A program made the translations under genes and the position numbers. Shown here one piece after another: positions 10,797 to 20,396 of a stretch of 64,000 nt of DNA. The stretch spans positions 193,501-257,500 of the forward strand of contig NC_087072.1 of assembly GCF_026151205.1 (NCBI RefSeq). Reading direction: 5' to 3'. The first letter of the stretch is position 1. The number at the start of each line of letters is the position of its first letter. Source of the stretch: Bolinopsis microptera (taxonomy: Eukaryota; Ctenophora; Tentaculata; Lobata; Bolinopsidae). Below the pieces are notes generated by a model. That model saw only the letters and a list, made by a program, of their open reading frames with translations, made no database searches and was not told the DNA's origin.

Positions 10797-11807
10797 ATGG
10801 CAGGAGAAGCCGAATATCCGGGGCGTGAGATTCTTTACAGAACTTTCTGCAGTGTAGACCCTCTGAACTGTGTGCTCGGTCTGCTGGTTCTCATCTTAAA
10901 CTCCATTCTGATAGTGCACTACCTCAAACACTGTCAGAAACTGACGAACCGGCTCTTTGTTCTGATCGCACTGGCGGACATCGTGGCAGCACTGGGACAC
11001 GTTCTCCCTTCCGTGGCGGAGATACTGTACTTCAAATACAGTAAAATAGGGATTCCAACTCTTTGGAACCTCAACCTCACCTACAGACTGTTCGGATTGT
11101 TTGCGTACTGCTGCTCTATTCATTTCAATGTGATTCTGTCTCTTCTCAGAACGATAAGGATCGTGACCCCGTTCTACCAGCCGAATCTGCTAATTCTACA
11201 CGTGATAATGATAAGCTACATATCTCTCCTCCTCTCCTTATCAGCTGTGGATGTGTACTACTTTCTACACAGCGTCCAGTTTGATGATCAGGAGAAGTTT
11301 TGGGAGGACATGGCACTTCCTCTGGCAGAGTTCTCGTTCCCTGGCGACAGTCTCCTAGCGATGAACAAGAATCTTCAGCACCATCTCAGAGACAACATAA
11401 AACTGCTGTGCCTCCTTTTCTACTATATACTTCCTGTCACTGTCGTTTTAATCTGTACAATAGTCCTAGTCCTCAGCGTCTGGTATAAAAACCGTAACCA
11501 TGACAACACAGACACACCTCGTTTTATAGATTGGAATCACGTGACCACCACAGTTTTAATCCTCTCCGTTCTCTTCTTCCTTTGCAACGGAACTATGACG
11601 GTCACTTGGTGTGTGTTGTTTGCGTACCCAATACCTGATCTTCAGATAATGATTACTAAAAGTTACCTTTGTCCACTGATTGGGGTCTCTATTTCAACTC
11701 TCCCTCTTCTTTACTCTCTTCTTTTTCCTCTTATAATAGTATGCAGGAGTCAGGGGTTGAGAAGAGACATAAGACGAGTTCTTTGCAGAAATTACCGTGA
11801 ATTTTAG
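10797..11807 (+). CDS. Rhodopsin-like (class A) G-protein-coupled receptor, intronless
   Basis: Start chosen at the first ATG of the frame (10797), giving about 336 aa. Seven hydrophobic segments are readable: around LNCVLGLLVLILNSILIV (TM1), LFVLIALADIVAALG (TM2), FGLFAYCCSIHFNVIL (TM3), IMISYISLLLSLSAV (TM4), LLCLLFYYILPVTVV (TM5), TTTVLILSVLFFLCNG (TM6) and ISTLPLLYSLLFPLII (TM7), with a short basic C-tail. The DRY motif after TM3 is replaced by RTIRI, and the TM7 NPxxY motif by LPLLY, so the receptor is divergent. The N-terminus is short and has no evident signal peptide. The ligand cannot be told. One exon is usual for lineage-expanded receptor families. Confidence 0.88.
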   Translation: MAGEAEYPGREILYRTFCSVDPLNCVLGLLVLILNSILIVHYLKHCQKLTNRLFVLIALADIVAALGHVLPSVAEILYFKYSKIGIPTLWNLNLTYRLFGLFAYCCSIHFNVILSLLRTIRIVTPFYQPNLLILHVIMISYISLLLSLSAVDVYYFLHSVQFDDQEKFWEDMALPLAEFSFPGDSLLAMNKNLQHHLRDNIKLLCLLFYYILPVTVVLICTIVLVLSVWYKNRNHDNTDTPRFIDWNHVTTTVLILSVLFFLCNGTMTVTWCVLFAYPIPDLQIMITKSYLCPLIGVSISTLPLLYSLLFPLIIVCRSQGLRRDIRRVLCRNYREF

Positions 11808-12307
11808 TTGTGGAGACTTTATTAATGATCATTAACCAATCGTATGAAGAGTCATTACAATTACTTAATTGAACTCTTATTTTATTCGGACAGTAACCAT
11901 GGTAACGTTAATAATAATTACTTTAGATACGCGTCAATCATATCATAAATCTTAATTTAAAAAATATTTGATCAAAGTTAAAACCCGAAACACAAGCATA
12001 AATTTGAGGTCAAGAATGTTGAAGTTTCAGTAAAATCTTTATAAATTGGTAGAATATTTTCTTTCATCATTAGTTATAATAATAAGCTTGCAGCTTTCGA
12101 TGTCAATATCTTGGCCAGGTCGATACCTATGTAGTTTTGGTCTTGTTTGTTATTTAAACTTTTAATATTTGACTTGACGGATGTTACTAGTCTAAATTCC
12201 TTCGAACTTGCCCGAGGCAAGTGCTACGAAATAAACTAAACTTAGAGGTTCAAATGACAAAAAGGAGCTAAGATCAAAATGGAACTTATAAACAAATCGG
12301 CTCTGCA
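11808..12307. other. Non-coding DNA with a dispersed-repeat fragment
   Basis: AT-rich. At about 12175-12235 a copy of the dispersed GACGGATGTTACT repeat is seen, followed by a GGCAAGTGCTACGAA motif that also recurs near 43190. Confidence 0.5.
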
Positions 12308-12400
12308 TTGATTGACGATGTCAACCCTTCCAAATCGTTGCTATTCCAGATCGTTGCTCGTCGGTGCGAAGCAAAAATGCTAGTTTGCGCGGCCTCTGCA
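12308..12400. repeat. Dispersed repeat, GATTGACGATGTCAA type
   Basis: The stretch GATTGACGATGTCAA followed by a GCGAAGCAA-containing segment and GCGCGGC recurs at 13561-13660, and a shorter form at about 31360-31380. It has no coding content. Confidence 0.6.
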
Positions 12401-12967
12401 CTGCCAGGAATAAACTTTAAATGTGAATATTTTGTGAACTCCGATCCCGCAGTCACAAATATTGTTTCAAGAGGGTATTATTGCATATTGACGTATTCTA
12501 GTGCGCTACTAAAACTAGAACTTATCGTCGCAACATCTTTTTCGTTCTAGCTTCACTCATTTTTTAAATTAGGTTAATGTGTACATAAAAATTATATTGT
12601 ATTGTAGATAAGATATTCGGCTATCGGAGTATAAGGTCAAAAAGCAAACAAAATTTTTAACAAAATATGATATTCGCAATTGAACTACTAATCTTTGACG
12701 CGTATTTGTTTAAAAAGTTGGTTATGTGCGGAGTCTTTTAATTATATTAACTTTAAAATTCTAACAATTTTTATGAATCTTTTACAGTAATGTTTGCCAA
12801 TTAATTTGCAATCACATTGTATCATAATTAATAACTCAAATAAAAATTTGTTATCTTCATTCGGCTACAAAACGTTTCCTATCAGAATAAGCAATAAAAA
12901 CGTCCAAAGGAGGTCCCATCTGCGCGCGCCAGGGTGAGTCAAGAAATCAACAAATTCAAAAAGCTAA

Positions 12968-13150
12968 AAACAGTTTGACGGATGTTACTCTTGTCATACG
13001 TTGTATGACCCGCCGCGCACGAAGTGCGCGGCTCCCCCTGTAGCGTCCGTGGGGGTCACCACGTGATACAATGGTACTCGTCTAAATTTTTTCGAAGTGA
13101 CGCGCGCCGCGCTTTCTTCTAGAATTAATGGCCCGAAGCAAGCCCAGGAA
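12968..13150. repeat. Dispersed GACGGATGTTACT repeat, interrupted by a MITE
   Basis: The repeat begins TTGACGGATGTTACT and continues after the inserted MITE (12991-13071) as CGTCTAAATTTTTTCGAAG and AATGGCCCGA. The uninterrupted arrangement is seen at 43021-43105, and another relative at 51879-51940. Confidence 0.8.
12991..13071. mobile_element. 81-bp MITE with 8-bp target-site duplication (copy 1)
   Basis: It starts TTGTCATACGTTG and ends CACGTGATACAA; the ends are imperfect terminal inverted repeats. Flanks are TGTTACTC (12983-12990) and TGGTACTC (13072-13079), an 8-bp duplication with one mismatch. A second copy at 32197-32307 is flanked by a perfect 8-bp duplication. The interior holds the hairpin CCGCGCAC-GAA-GTGCGCGG. 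Eight-bp duplications suggest the hAT superfamily, though P and some others also make them. Confidence 0.85.
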
Positions 13151-13560
13151 ATCTTATTGGCTGGGGCCTAACTTGGAAAGTAAAAGAAATAAAGACTTCC
13201 GGTTTTTTGCAAAATTGTCACCGTGTAAAAATAACGTTTCCTCCCCAGGAGGAAAATTAAGGATATTGTACATTGTAGATTTTAAGTTATCTCAAAATCT
13301 TCAGAATAGTCTTATTTTGGGCCGATCAAAAGTTAACGGGTGATACTCGTAAAATATCTGTTCCATGGACCGTCGACCCGCGCGCGTCCTGGTAGGTTGT
13401 AAACCTACAAATCAAAAGTTGCAACTTTAATTTTGCGGATTCCTGTCCTTTGATTGGCTGAATTGTGTCACGTGCTGGCGGCTTGAAAATTGGAATTTGC
13501 CATGCGTGCAAATCACCTAATGTCGCGCGCGAGCTCAAGCCATCTGTTTAAGCATTAAGT

Positions 13561-13660
13561 TGATTGACGATGTCAATCCGTCGAGATCGTTGCTCTGCGA
13601 AGCAGAGCAACGATCGTCGACGATGCGAAGCAAGAATGCTAGTTCGCGCGGCGCGTCGAA
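13561..13660. repeat. Dispersed repeat with a perfect 14-bp hairpin
   Basis: Second copy of the GATTGACGATGTCAA repeat. Positions 13586-13599 and 13603-13616 are perfect reverse complements separated by the three-base loop GAA. Confidence 0.8.
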
Positions 13661-14320
13661 GCGGCGAAGTCCTCCAAGCATTAAGTAAAACCACCTTTAG
13701 TAACACGGCCAGCCAGTAAGGTTTGCTGGTAATGGGAGTGCCATGCTACAAAGTAGCGCGTGCCGGGCTAGTCCATTAACAGCAAGCCCGTAGTCCACGA
13801 TCCTTTACATAACAAGTTTGGTCCCAGTTTATTAGTCATCGTATGCAGAAAAAATATTTTAACGTTTTGAATGTCTATCAGAATAAAAGTTGACTAAAAA
13901 TTTAACTTACAAACTGCGTTGCTCTAACCAGAGCCCTCTCGCTTGCAGTAGCGCGCGACTGCCGAAACAAGCGCGTCAAAAACATTATCCTATTTTTAAG
14001 TAAAATACAATTTTTATTTTCCACAGAAGAATCAATACATATTGAATTATAAATATCCGATAATTTCATTATTAACCATTAAAAGTTGCTTTGTCATTTG
14101 TAAAATCAAAAACGAAAAGCCCCACACTGAACGCAAGCGGCATTTTTTCTGCAGCTGCCTAGCTTCAAGCTTGTAGCCGCTAACATCAAAGCCGCCGCGC
14201 GCGCCCAGTGCTGGGGTGCATTCTCATTAACAATTAAACTTGGTCAAAGATATTTATATACAATTCCTAAATTAAATCAATAATCATGTTAATATGAGTA
14301 TTCAACACTACTCGACAACA
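13661..14320. other. Old repeat-derived, non-coding DNA
   Basis: It contains another copy of the TTGCTCTAACCAGAGC repeat (13919-13965) and a segment sharing GCTACAAAGTAGCG with 51970-51985. No gene seen. Confidence 0.5.
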
Positions 14321-14326
14321 AATATT

Positions 14327-14478
14327 TGCCGGCCCATCAACGATTCAGTCGCCGAAACAAAAATCAAATGTTTGCTTTTTCGTTTCGGGGACTGTTTGAA
14401 CTCAGTACTATATCCGACTAATCACACTTTATAATGGTTAAAATACAAAGTAAAAAGATTTTCCTCGATGGGCCGGCA
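14327..14478. repeat. Small inverted-repeat element
   Basis: TGCCGGCCCATC (14327-14338) is perfectly inverted at 14467-14478. A second inverted pair (CAGTCGCCGAAAC / GTTTCGGGGACTG, about 14347-14391) is nested inside. It may be a MITE, but no target-site duplication was found. Confidence 0.6.
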
Positions 14479-15291
14479 TTCGCAACCGCGAAACGTTTTG
14501 AGTACGACAAACGATGACACCACCACCAGCCGTTAATTGATAAGTCCATGGGTGACGGGATAAAGTTAAAGTAAGATGTGTAATTTCATATTGCCTATCA
14601 CCTATCACCTAAGTTACTTTGCATATACTGCTTCTAGTTACACGATAGCGATCTCAGTTCCCAATATCGTGTGACCCAACAGAGGGGATTGTGGAAGGAC
14701 ACGTACATTTTTCATTAACACGTGCCCTGATTACCCCCTCCGTTAAGCTACTAAACGGGGAACGTTGACCGCCAGTCTGTAGTCAGATCGTTAATAAATT
14801 ATACTTTAAAATTGGTTGCCAGGTGATGGTGTCAGTGAGAGACGTTAAGTTAGGTGAACATTGGTACAAAAATATAATAATCTAGCAGTTTATCTCAAAG
14901 TTAAAATCACTATTTGTTAAAGTATACAAACAGTTCTATTCAAAAGAACAAAGTCCGAGAGCAGAGAGAAGATTTGGAGACTATACACGCATATGTGGGG
15001 TTTAAATTTGGTATTAGTAATTTTAGGGTTCGACCGAAAATGTTGGTCGGTTGGTTAATAGGGAGCAGTCACTGTCATTAGAATTATCAGATTAGGAGCA
15101 ACAATTAGAATCAAATTGGACATATTGTGTATTGTGTATTGTGAAATCAGTGAAACCTAGAATGGCGCCAAAATGCTAGCGCGCCTTGTTATGCGCGCTA
15201 ACATACTAGCTGCTGAAAATAAAGAAGTATATGCATGATAATGTCGTTTGGCGGCAGCGCCTGCCGATACCTGGATTATATTGTGTTTAAC

Positions 15292-17280
15292 TTAGAATTC
15301 AGTGAAATTTTTGTCATTCCATTCAGCACCATACCTGTTTTGGGCATTCATCAATGACTTTTGTAATTTATTCTTAACAGAAGAACAAGAGGAATTAAAA
15401 TTAAATGAGCCAATTTTACAAAACTCATTCCACAGCCACGCTGATTTATAGATGAATTGTTTAGTTGGAGAAGGTGTGATTAACATATTGTCTTTCCTAT
15501 GAGATATGGTGAACAAAGAGAACATTGAAATTGGTACTCTTGTCTTAATTATCTTAAAAAATTCCATTAGGCAACGTAGTCTATATAGGTTCTCTACAGC
15601 TAGTAATTTATGTTTTGCAAATAGAGGTTTGGTAGACTCCTTAACATAAAAATCGCAACCCAAACGTTGGGAGCCGAACGGTCTAACTCTAGCACATGTT
15701 CTGAATTTGTCTACATACCTTTTATGGTCTCCGAATAGAATTCTTATACATTTCTTCTGAGTAATAAATAGTGGTTTTAACTGGATATTAGGAATACCTC
15801 CCCACACAGAAATAGCAAAACCGAGATGTGATTCAAAGAGAGAATGGTAAATTTGTTTATATAGTGATTCTGGTAAGCATTTCTTAATACGGTAGATACG
15901 TCCACAAGCACTGCTTAGTTTTTTGTTAAGAGATTGTATGTGTGGTTTCCAACTTAATTTGTCATCAATAATAACTCCAAGGAATTTAGTTTGACTAACA
16001 CGCTTGATTACCCTGTTATTCATGGATAGGTAATAGCTATCTATATCGGCGTCTAATTCATTATTGTTACGTTTATTTGGAGAGAAGTACATGTAACAGC
16101 ACTTTTTTACATTAATGTGTAGTAGGTTTACTATCATGTAATTATTAACAGCCTGCAGTATTTTGTTAGCCATGTCATATACCTTATCCTTTGAGTCGGC
16201 TGCAACAAATATATTAGTGTCGTCAGCAAATAGAACAAATTTACCTAGACTTGTTATATTACAAATATCATTTATGTACAGTATGAACAGTAGAGGTCCG
16301 AGCACACTCCCTTGGGGGACTCCAAATTCTACAGGTAATTCATCAGATTTTACATCAAGAACGTCCACAAATTGTTTTCTATTAGATAAATAACTAGAGA
16401 TAAGATTTAGAGCATTTCCTCGGATACCATAGTTATTTAATTTTGTTATTAGCTTAGAGTGGTCTAGGGTATCAAAGGCTTTAGAAAGATCTACGAAGAC
16501 ACCTAGTACGTGCTGCTTTTTGCTAGTTAACGATTCAATATGTTCTACAGAATAATTAAGTGCATGACTAGTGGAATGCCCTTTTCTGAAACCAAATTGG
16601 TTTTCATGAATTATTCCCTTAGAGGTTCAGAAACTATACAACCTAGCATATATCAGTTTTTCTAGTATTTTCCCAAAAACAGGTAGTGTCGATACGGGTC
16701 TATAATTTCCTAAAAGCTGTTCATCTTCCTTTTTGTAAATCGGACTAATTCTCCCTGTCTTAAGTTCTTCAGGAAATAGGCCTTCTTGTATGCATCTATT
16801 GAAATACTTCACTAAATACGGTGCAATTACTTGACACGACTTCTTAATTACATGAATAGGTATGTCGCTTGATTTACCATTTTTTAATTCGTTTATGGTC
16901 TCTATCATTTCAGCACTGTCACAGTCTTTAAGATAAATACTGGATGTGATGGATTTCGGGAGGTAGTCAGTAAATGTTGGTAAATCATTTATTCTTAAAT
17001 AGTCATGAGAATACACTTCATTAAGATTAGATGCAATGGAAGCAAAGTACTTGTTGAACTCATTTGCAATTACACGACGATTGGTTACACGCTCATTATC
17101 AATAATAAAGTTAGGTTTCGTCTGACGTCTCTTCTTACCACGTAATTCGTTAATTATCTGCCAAGTTTTCTTGCTGTCACCAATACATTCAGCAATCTTT
17201 CCCCCGTGATACTTATGTTTTGCACAATTAATGAGGTGGTTTAATAACTTCCGGTGTGCTTTAAATTCCTGATGACGCAT
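15292..17280 (-). pseudogene. CR1-like LINE ORF2 fragment (reverse transcriptase), one in-frame stop
   Basis: Read on the minus strand it begins in the linker before the polymerase (KTWQIINELRGK), passes LGNYRPVSTLPVFGKILEKL, QFGFRKGHST, VFVDLSKAFDTLDH, FGVPQGSVLGPLLFILYIND and FADDTNIF, and ends with a full C-terminal domain. It is clearly related to the intact ORF2 at 55228-58632, sharing the linker, palm and C-terminal motifs such as KFLGVIID and CIRILFGD. One TGA at 16627-16629 breaks the frame between YSF and TSKG; no frameshift was seen around it. The endonuclease half is absent, so the copy is 5' truncated and inactive. Confidence 0.9.
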
Positions 17281-17449
17281 TACTTTATTTGTACAGTGAT
17301 AACAAAGACAGTCTGATTGGTTGGGTGTTGAACTTCCCAGTGGAATAAAGATTTATAAACGCTTCTTTACCACATAACACAAGGATGGAACCGAAGATAA
17401 TTGTTATATTATGTTTTTCTTTATTACTGACATAACTGGCTCCCTCAAT

Positions 17450-17684
17450 TCTTAGAAAGCGCTTGCGCTTTGAGGTATTAAAGACAACGGTTATTTCGAT
17501 AAGGGGGGACAGAGGGCCCAAGTTGCGATATAAACCAGACAATATTGAAGATTTAGATTTAAATATTGAGCCCTTTGGCTAGAGAATACTTTCTTGAATA
17601 TTTTCGATAGTTTTTAATATTGGTAATATTAATGAATTGTAATTGATTGATATGTAATATTTAGGCCCGTGGCCAGTTTTCACA
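17450..17684 (+). mobile_element. Short 5'-truncated copy of the RLE-type LINE
   Basis: These 235 bp match, in the opposite orientation, the last part of the RLE-type LINE ending at 49582, including the final codons, the stop and the 3' untranslated region ending TTTTCACA. The flanks share ATTCTTA (17448-17454 and 17684-17690), a possible short duplication overlapping microhomology. Confidence 0.85.
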
Positions 17685-17690
17685 TTCTTA

Positions 17691-18330
17691 CTAAAACTTT
17701 ATTAGAAATATTCCAATAAAAGCAGTCATTTGTAATACTTTTGAGAAAAGACTATTTTTTTGAGAAAATCCTTCCAATTTAATTTTAAAACCTAAAACTG
17801 TCACAGTGTTCTTGACGTCCAGAGGGAGTTTGTTCCAATATGGAATAACTCGCTCCGGGAGAAAAGACTTCTGGATATACTTTATTTTAGTTAAACTTCT
17901 ACTACATCTATTGCTTGAAACAAGATTAAGACCGGATCTGCCAGTTCTAAACATCCCCGATCCATAATCAGTTAATCTAATTGTTACTTTAAAAGCTTCT
18001 ATGAGGTCCCCACGTATTCGCCGCTCTGCCAGCGTTGTCAAATTGAGGATTTCCAATCTACGGCTGTAGAAAAGAGTACCCACCTCATCAATCAGACGGG
18101 TAAACCGCCTCTTGACGCTCTCCAGCTCCAAAACAGTCCCCAACTTCCATGAGCCGCAGGTGGATTCTACAATTGGAAACAATACTCAAGATGAGGTCTT
18201 ATTAAAGCTTTCTATATAGCAATCATAACAACCTTTTCTCTAATAACTAAATTCCTTACAATCCAACAAATCATACGATTTGCCTTAGCGATACATGCTT
18301 TGATCTGTTCGTTCCAAACGTATATGGTGG
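17691..18330 (-). pseudogene. LINE reverse transcriptase C-terminal remnant with frameshift
   Basis: The minus-strand reading LESVKRRFTRLIDEV, YSRRLEILNLTTLAERRIRGDL and VIPYWNKLPLDVKN is the C-terminal region typical of CR1 and Jockey-like LINEs. Upstream, RKALIRPHLEYCFQ is readable in another frame, so at least one frameshift separates the pieces near 18180. A diverged relative lies at 49055-49260. Confidence 0.8.
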
Positions 18331-18484
18331 TCATCACTCCTTACCCAAAGTCTGGCAGCCATCAGTTGTGTTATCACTGGTTTTTAACTTCTTTTATACC
18401 TTGAGTAATGTAGGTGTTATACAAAGAACCATGTCAACAGTCATGATTTATGTGATGGAATGAGGTAAAAGGGGATAAATCCTA

Positions 18485-18570
18485 GTCGTTGCTTGAAGTG
18501 ACTCATAATTCGAAGATAGGGGGTTCGAGACCCACCATACTAGTAAAGCGCCATCAGGCATTGATCTTGA
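18485..18570 (+). mobile_element. Possible tRNA-derived SINE head
   Basis: GGGGTTCGAGACCCACC fits a Pol III B box. The A box upstream is unclear. Treated as a weak candidate. Confidence 0.3.
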
Positions 18571-18839
18571 AGTGCCATCAGGCCCTGGCCCTTGTAAAGC
18601 AGAATTATTTTATTCTTGATATTCTAATGTTAGCCTTTAGTACACTTGTAGTGCACTGTACTATGATTCTTATTATCTACATTGTCCTTTTAATGTTTGT
18701 GGGGAAATATGCATTATATATTTGTTCACATAGTGCGATGATATTTTGTAGACATGTATGATGATGTGATGTCATACATTTTACTTTACTTTACTTTACT
18801 TTACTTTTTTATTACAAATTACCCCAGCTCCTTAGACAG

Positions 18840-20168
18840 CCGGTGGTACTCTTTAACAGAATTGTGACTAAATTTGTTCCTAAACTAGATTCCTTGATAA
18901 TTAATAATTCCTTGATTAGTTCGGTGTGGTTGATACCTTCGTCTAGGAAAATATCAATGGAATCAATCGAACAGTTCCCTGTACAATGGTCTACCTTGCA
19001 ATTGTGGTTTTTACATCAACTCAAAGAAAAGAAAGTAAAGAAAATTAATGATACAGTCAATGAGATTGAGCTTATCTGTAGTGAAATGCCCATTCTCGGT
19101 TCATCAATTAAAGCTATTCAGCTAGAAGATGTAAAGTTCGATCGTCAAGGAAAATTCCGATATTGGTTTAAAGAATTACACAGAGTGTCCACAAAACCAG
19201 ATAACTCACTCATTGTCGAGGAGCTTTGGTCTAAAGTACTTCAATACACTAAAGGTAGTGTTACAGAGTTGGATCATACGTTTTCACAAGCATCTAAATC
19301 ATCTTTCAATGTGTCAGAACATTTTGTCGGATTACTTAAAAGAAATTCATTCCAAGTTAATTATAATCCCTGTTATACTCAAATTACAGAGCCCAATTTC
19401 TCTGACTTTAATCTAACTAAAAGTTTCAAAGTCGATGACTTCTCATGGAGCAGGTCATGTCAATCCACAGTCTCATTCATCAATAAACGCTCTATCAGAG
19501 TGGTCAATGTGTTTTTAGGACAAATCTCATACGAAACCTGCTCATCCTCCTCGTTGTGTTGCTTAAGGAGTAGTGAGCATGGACCTGACTTGTTGCTCAC
19601 TTCTGGACGTAACATGAAAATATGGGACGTGCGAAAAGAGGGGCCAGCTTTAGTGTCCCATGAAATACCGTCTCCTTGTTCCAGTTTTGTTAAACACTCA
19701 TCAAAATCTTCTTGCTTTGTTGAGAGGGACGAATTTTCCTGTGTTTTAGCAGGTAAGGATGGAAAGCTAAATTTACTAGACAAACGGAAATTCTCAGAGA
19801 TAGTGTCAGTAGTTGATACTAGATTCAGAGACATATTTAGTGTTGAAGTGAGCAGAGAGGGAGGAAGCCTCATTCTCCAGTCTGTCAATGGAGTGGTAAA
19901 AGTTTTAGATAGGCGCACTCTTGAAACTGTAGAATCAGGTTACTCCGCTCAAGCTCATGCAGACCCCATAAGCGGGCAATCTTTTGATGTTGATTTTTTT
20001 ATCCAATGTTCAAAAAAGTTAACTTTATTTTGTGAGCTTTTTCGGCTTCCAGTCCTAAGTGTTCAAATACCTGTGCAAACAAAGGTTTTATCTTCAGCTT
20101 TTTGTAGAGAACCCAAACAGTTATTTTGTTCGGGTGTTTCTAATGCTTTTTTGATATCATTTCATTGA
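18840..20168 (+). CDS. 3' exon of a WD40/beta-propeller-like protein
   Basis: The frame is open from a probable splice acceptor (CCTTAGACAG, ending about 18839) to the stop at 20168, about 440 aa. The first ATG in frame is at 18957, but residues before it (SLIINNSLISSVWLIP) look like part of a folded protein, so upstream exons are expected. The first part, about residues 35-110, is probably helical. The second half carries repeat-like segments: PDLLLTSGRNMKIWDVRK, FSCVLAGKDGKLNLLDKRK and GGSLILQSVNGVVKVLDRR, each resembling a WD40 blade ending. The family was not recognised. The upstream exons were not found in this window. The stop lies only 228 bp before the CDK start codon. Confidence 0.75.
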   Translation, partial: PVVLFNRIVTKFVPKLDSLIINNSLISSVWLIPSSRKISMESIEQFPVQWSTLQLWFLHQLKEKKVKKINDTVNEIELICSEMPILGSSIKAIQLEDVKFDRQGKFRYWFKELHRVSTKPDNSLIVEELWSKVLQYTKGSVTELDHTFSQASKSSFNVSEHFVGLLKRNSFQVNYNPCYTQITEPNFSDFNLTKSFKVDDFSWSRSCQSTVSFINKRSIRVVNVFLGQISYETCSSSSLCCLRSSEHGPDLLLTSGRNMKIWDVRKEGPALVSHEIPSPCSSFVKHSSKSSCFVERDEFSCVLAGKDGKLNLLDKRKFSEIVSVVDTRFRDIFSVEVSREGGSLILQSVNGVVKVLDRRTLETVESGYSAQAHADPISGQSFDVDFFIQCSKKLTLFCELFRLPVLSVQIPVQTKVLSSAFCREPKQLFCSGVSNAFLISFH

Positions 20169-20396
20169 GATTGTTGTTCTGTGACGTGTGATTATTAATT
20201 GTTTGCCTTAATTTTGATTGTACATCATTGCAAAAATCCACAAATTTCATTCAGCTTTGGACTAATTTTTTTATATCTTTTGACTCAATCATAAAACATC
20301 CATCAACCATCATTCAATTGATTTATATTGTATTTCTTGAGTGAACTAAAACAGTTGTGTATAATTCTTACTATGAATGATTATTATTTAGTAGGT

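Noticed and set aside
17285-17542. 85-codon minus-strand frame
   Set aside because: It is partly the antisense of the RLE-type LINE 3' end and has no independent support.
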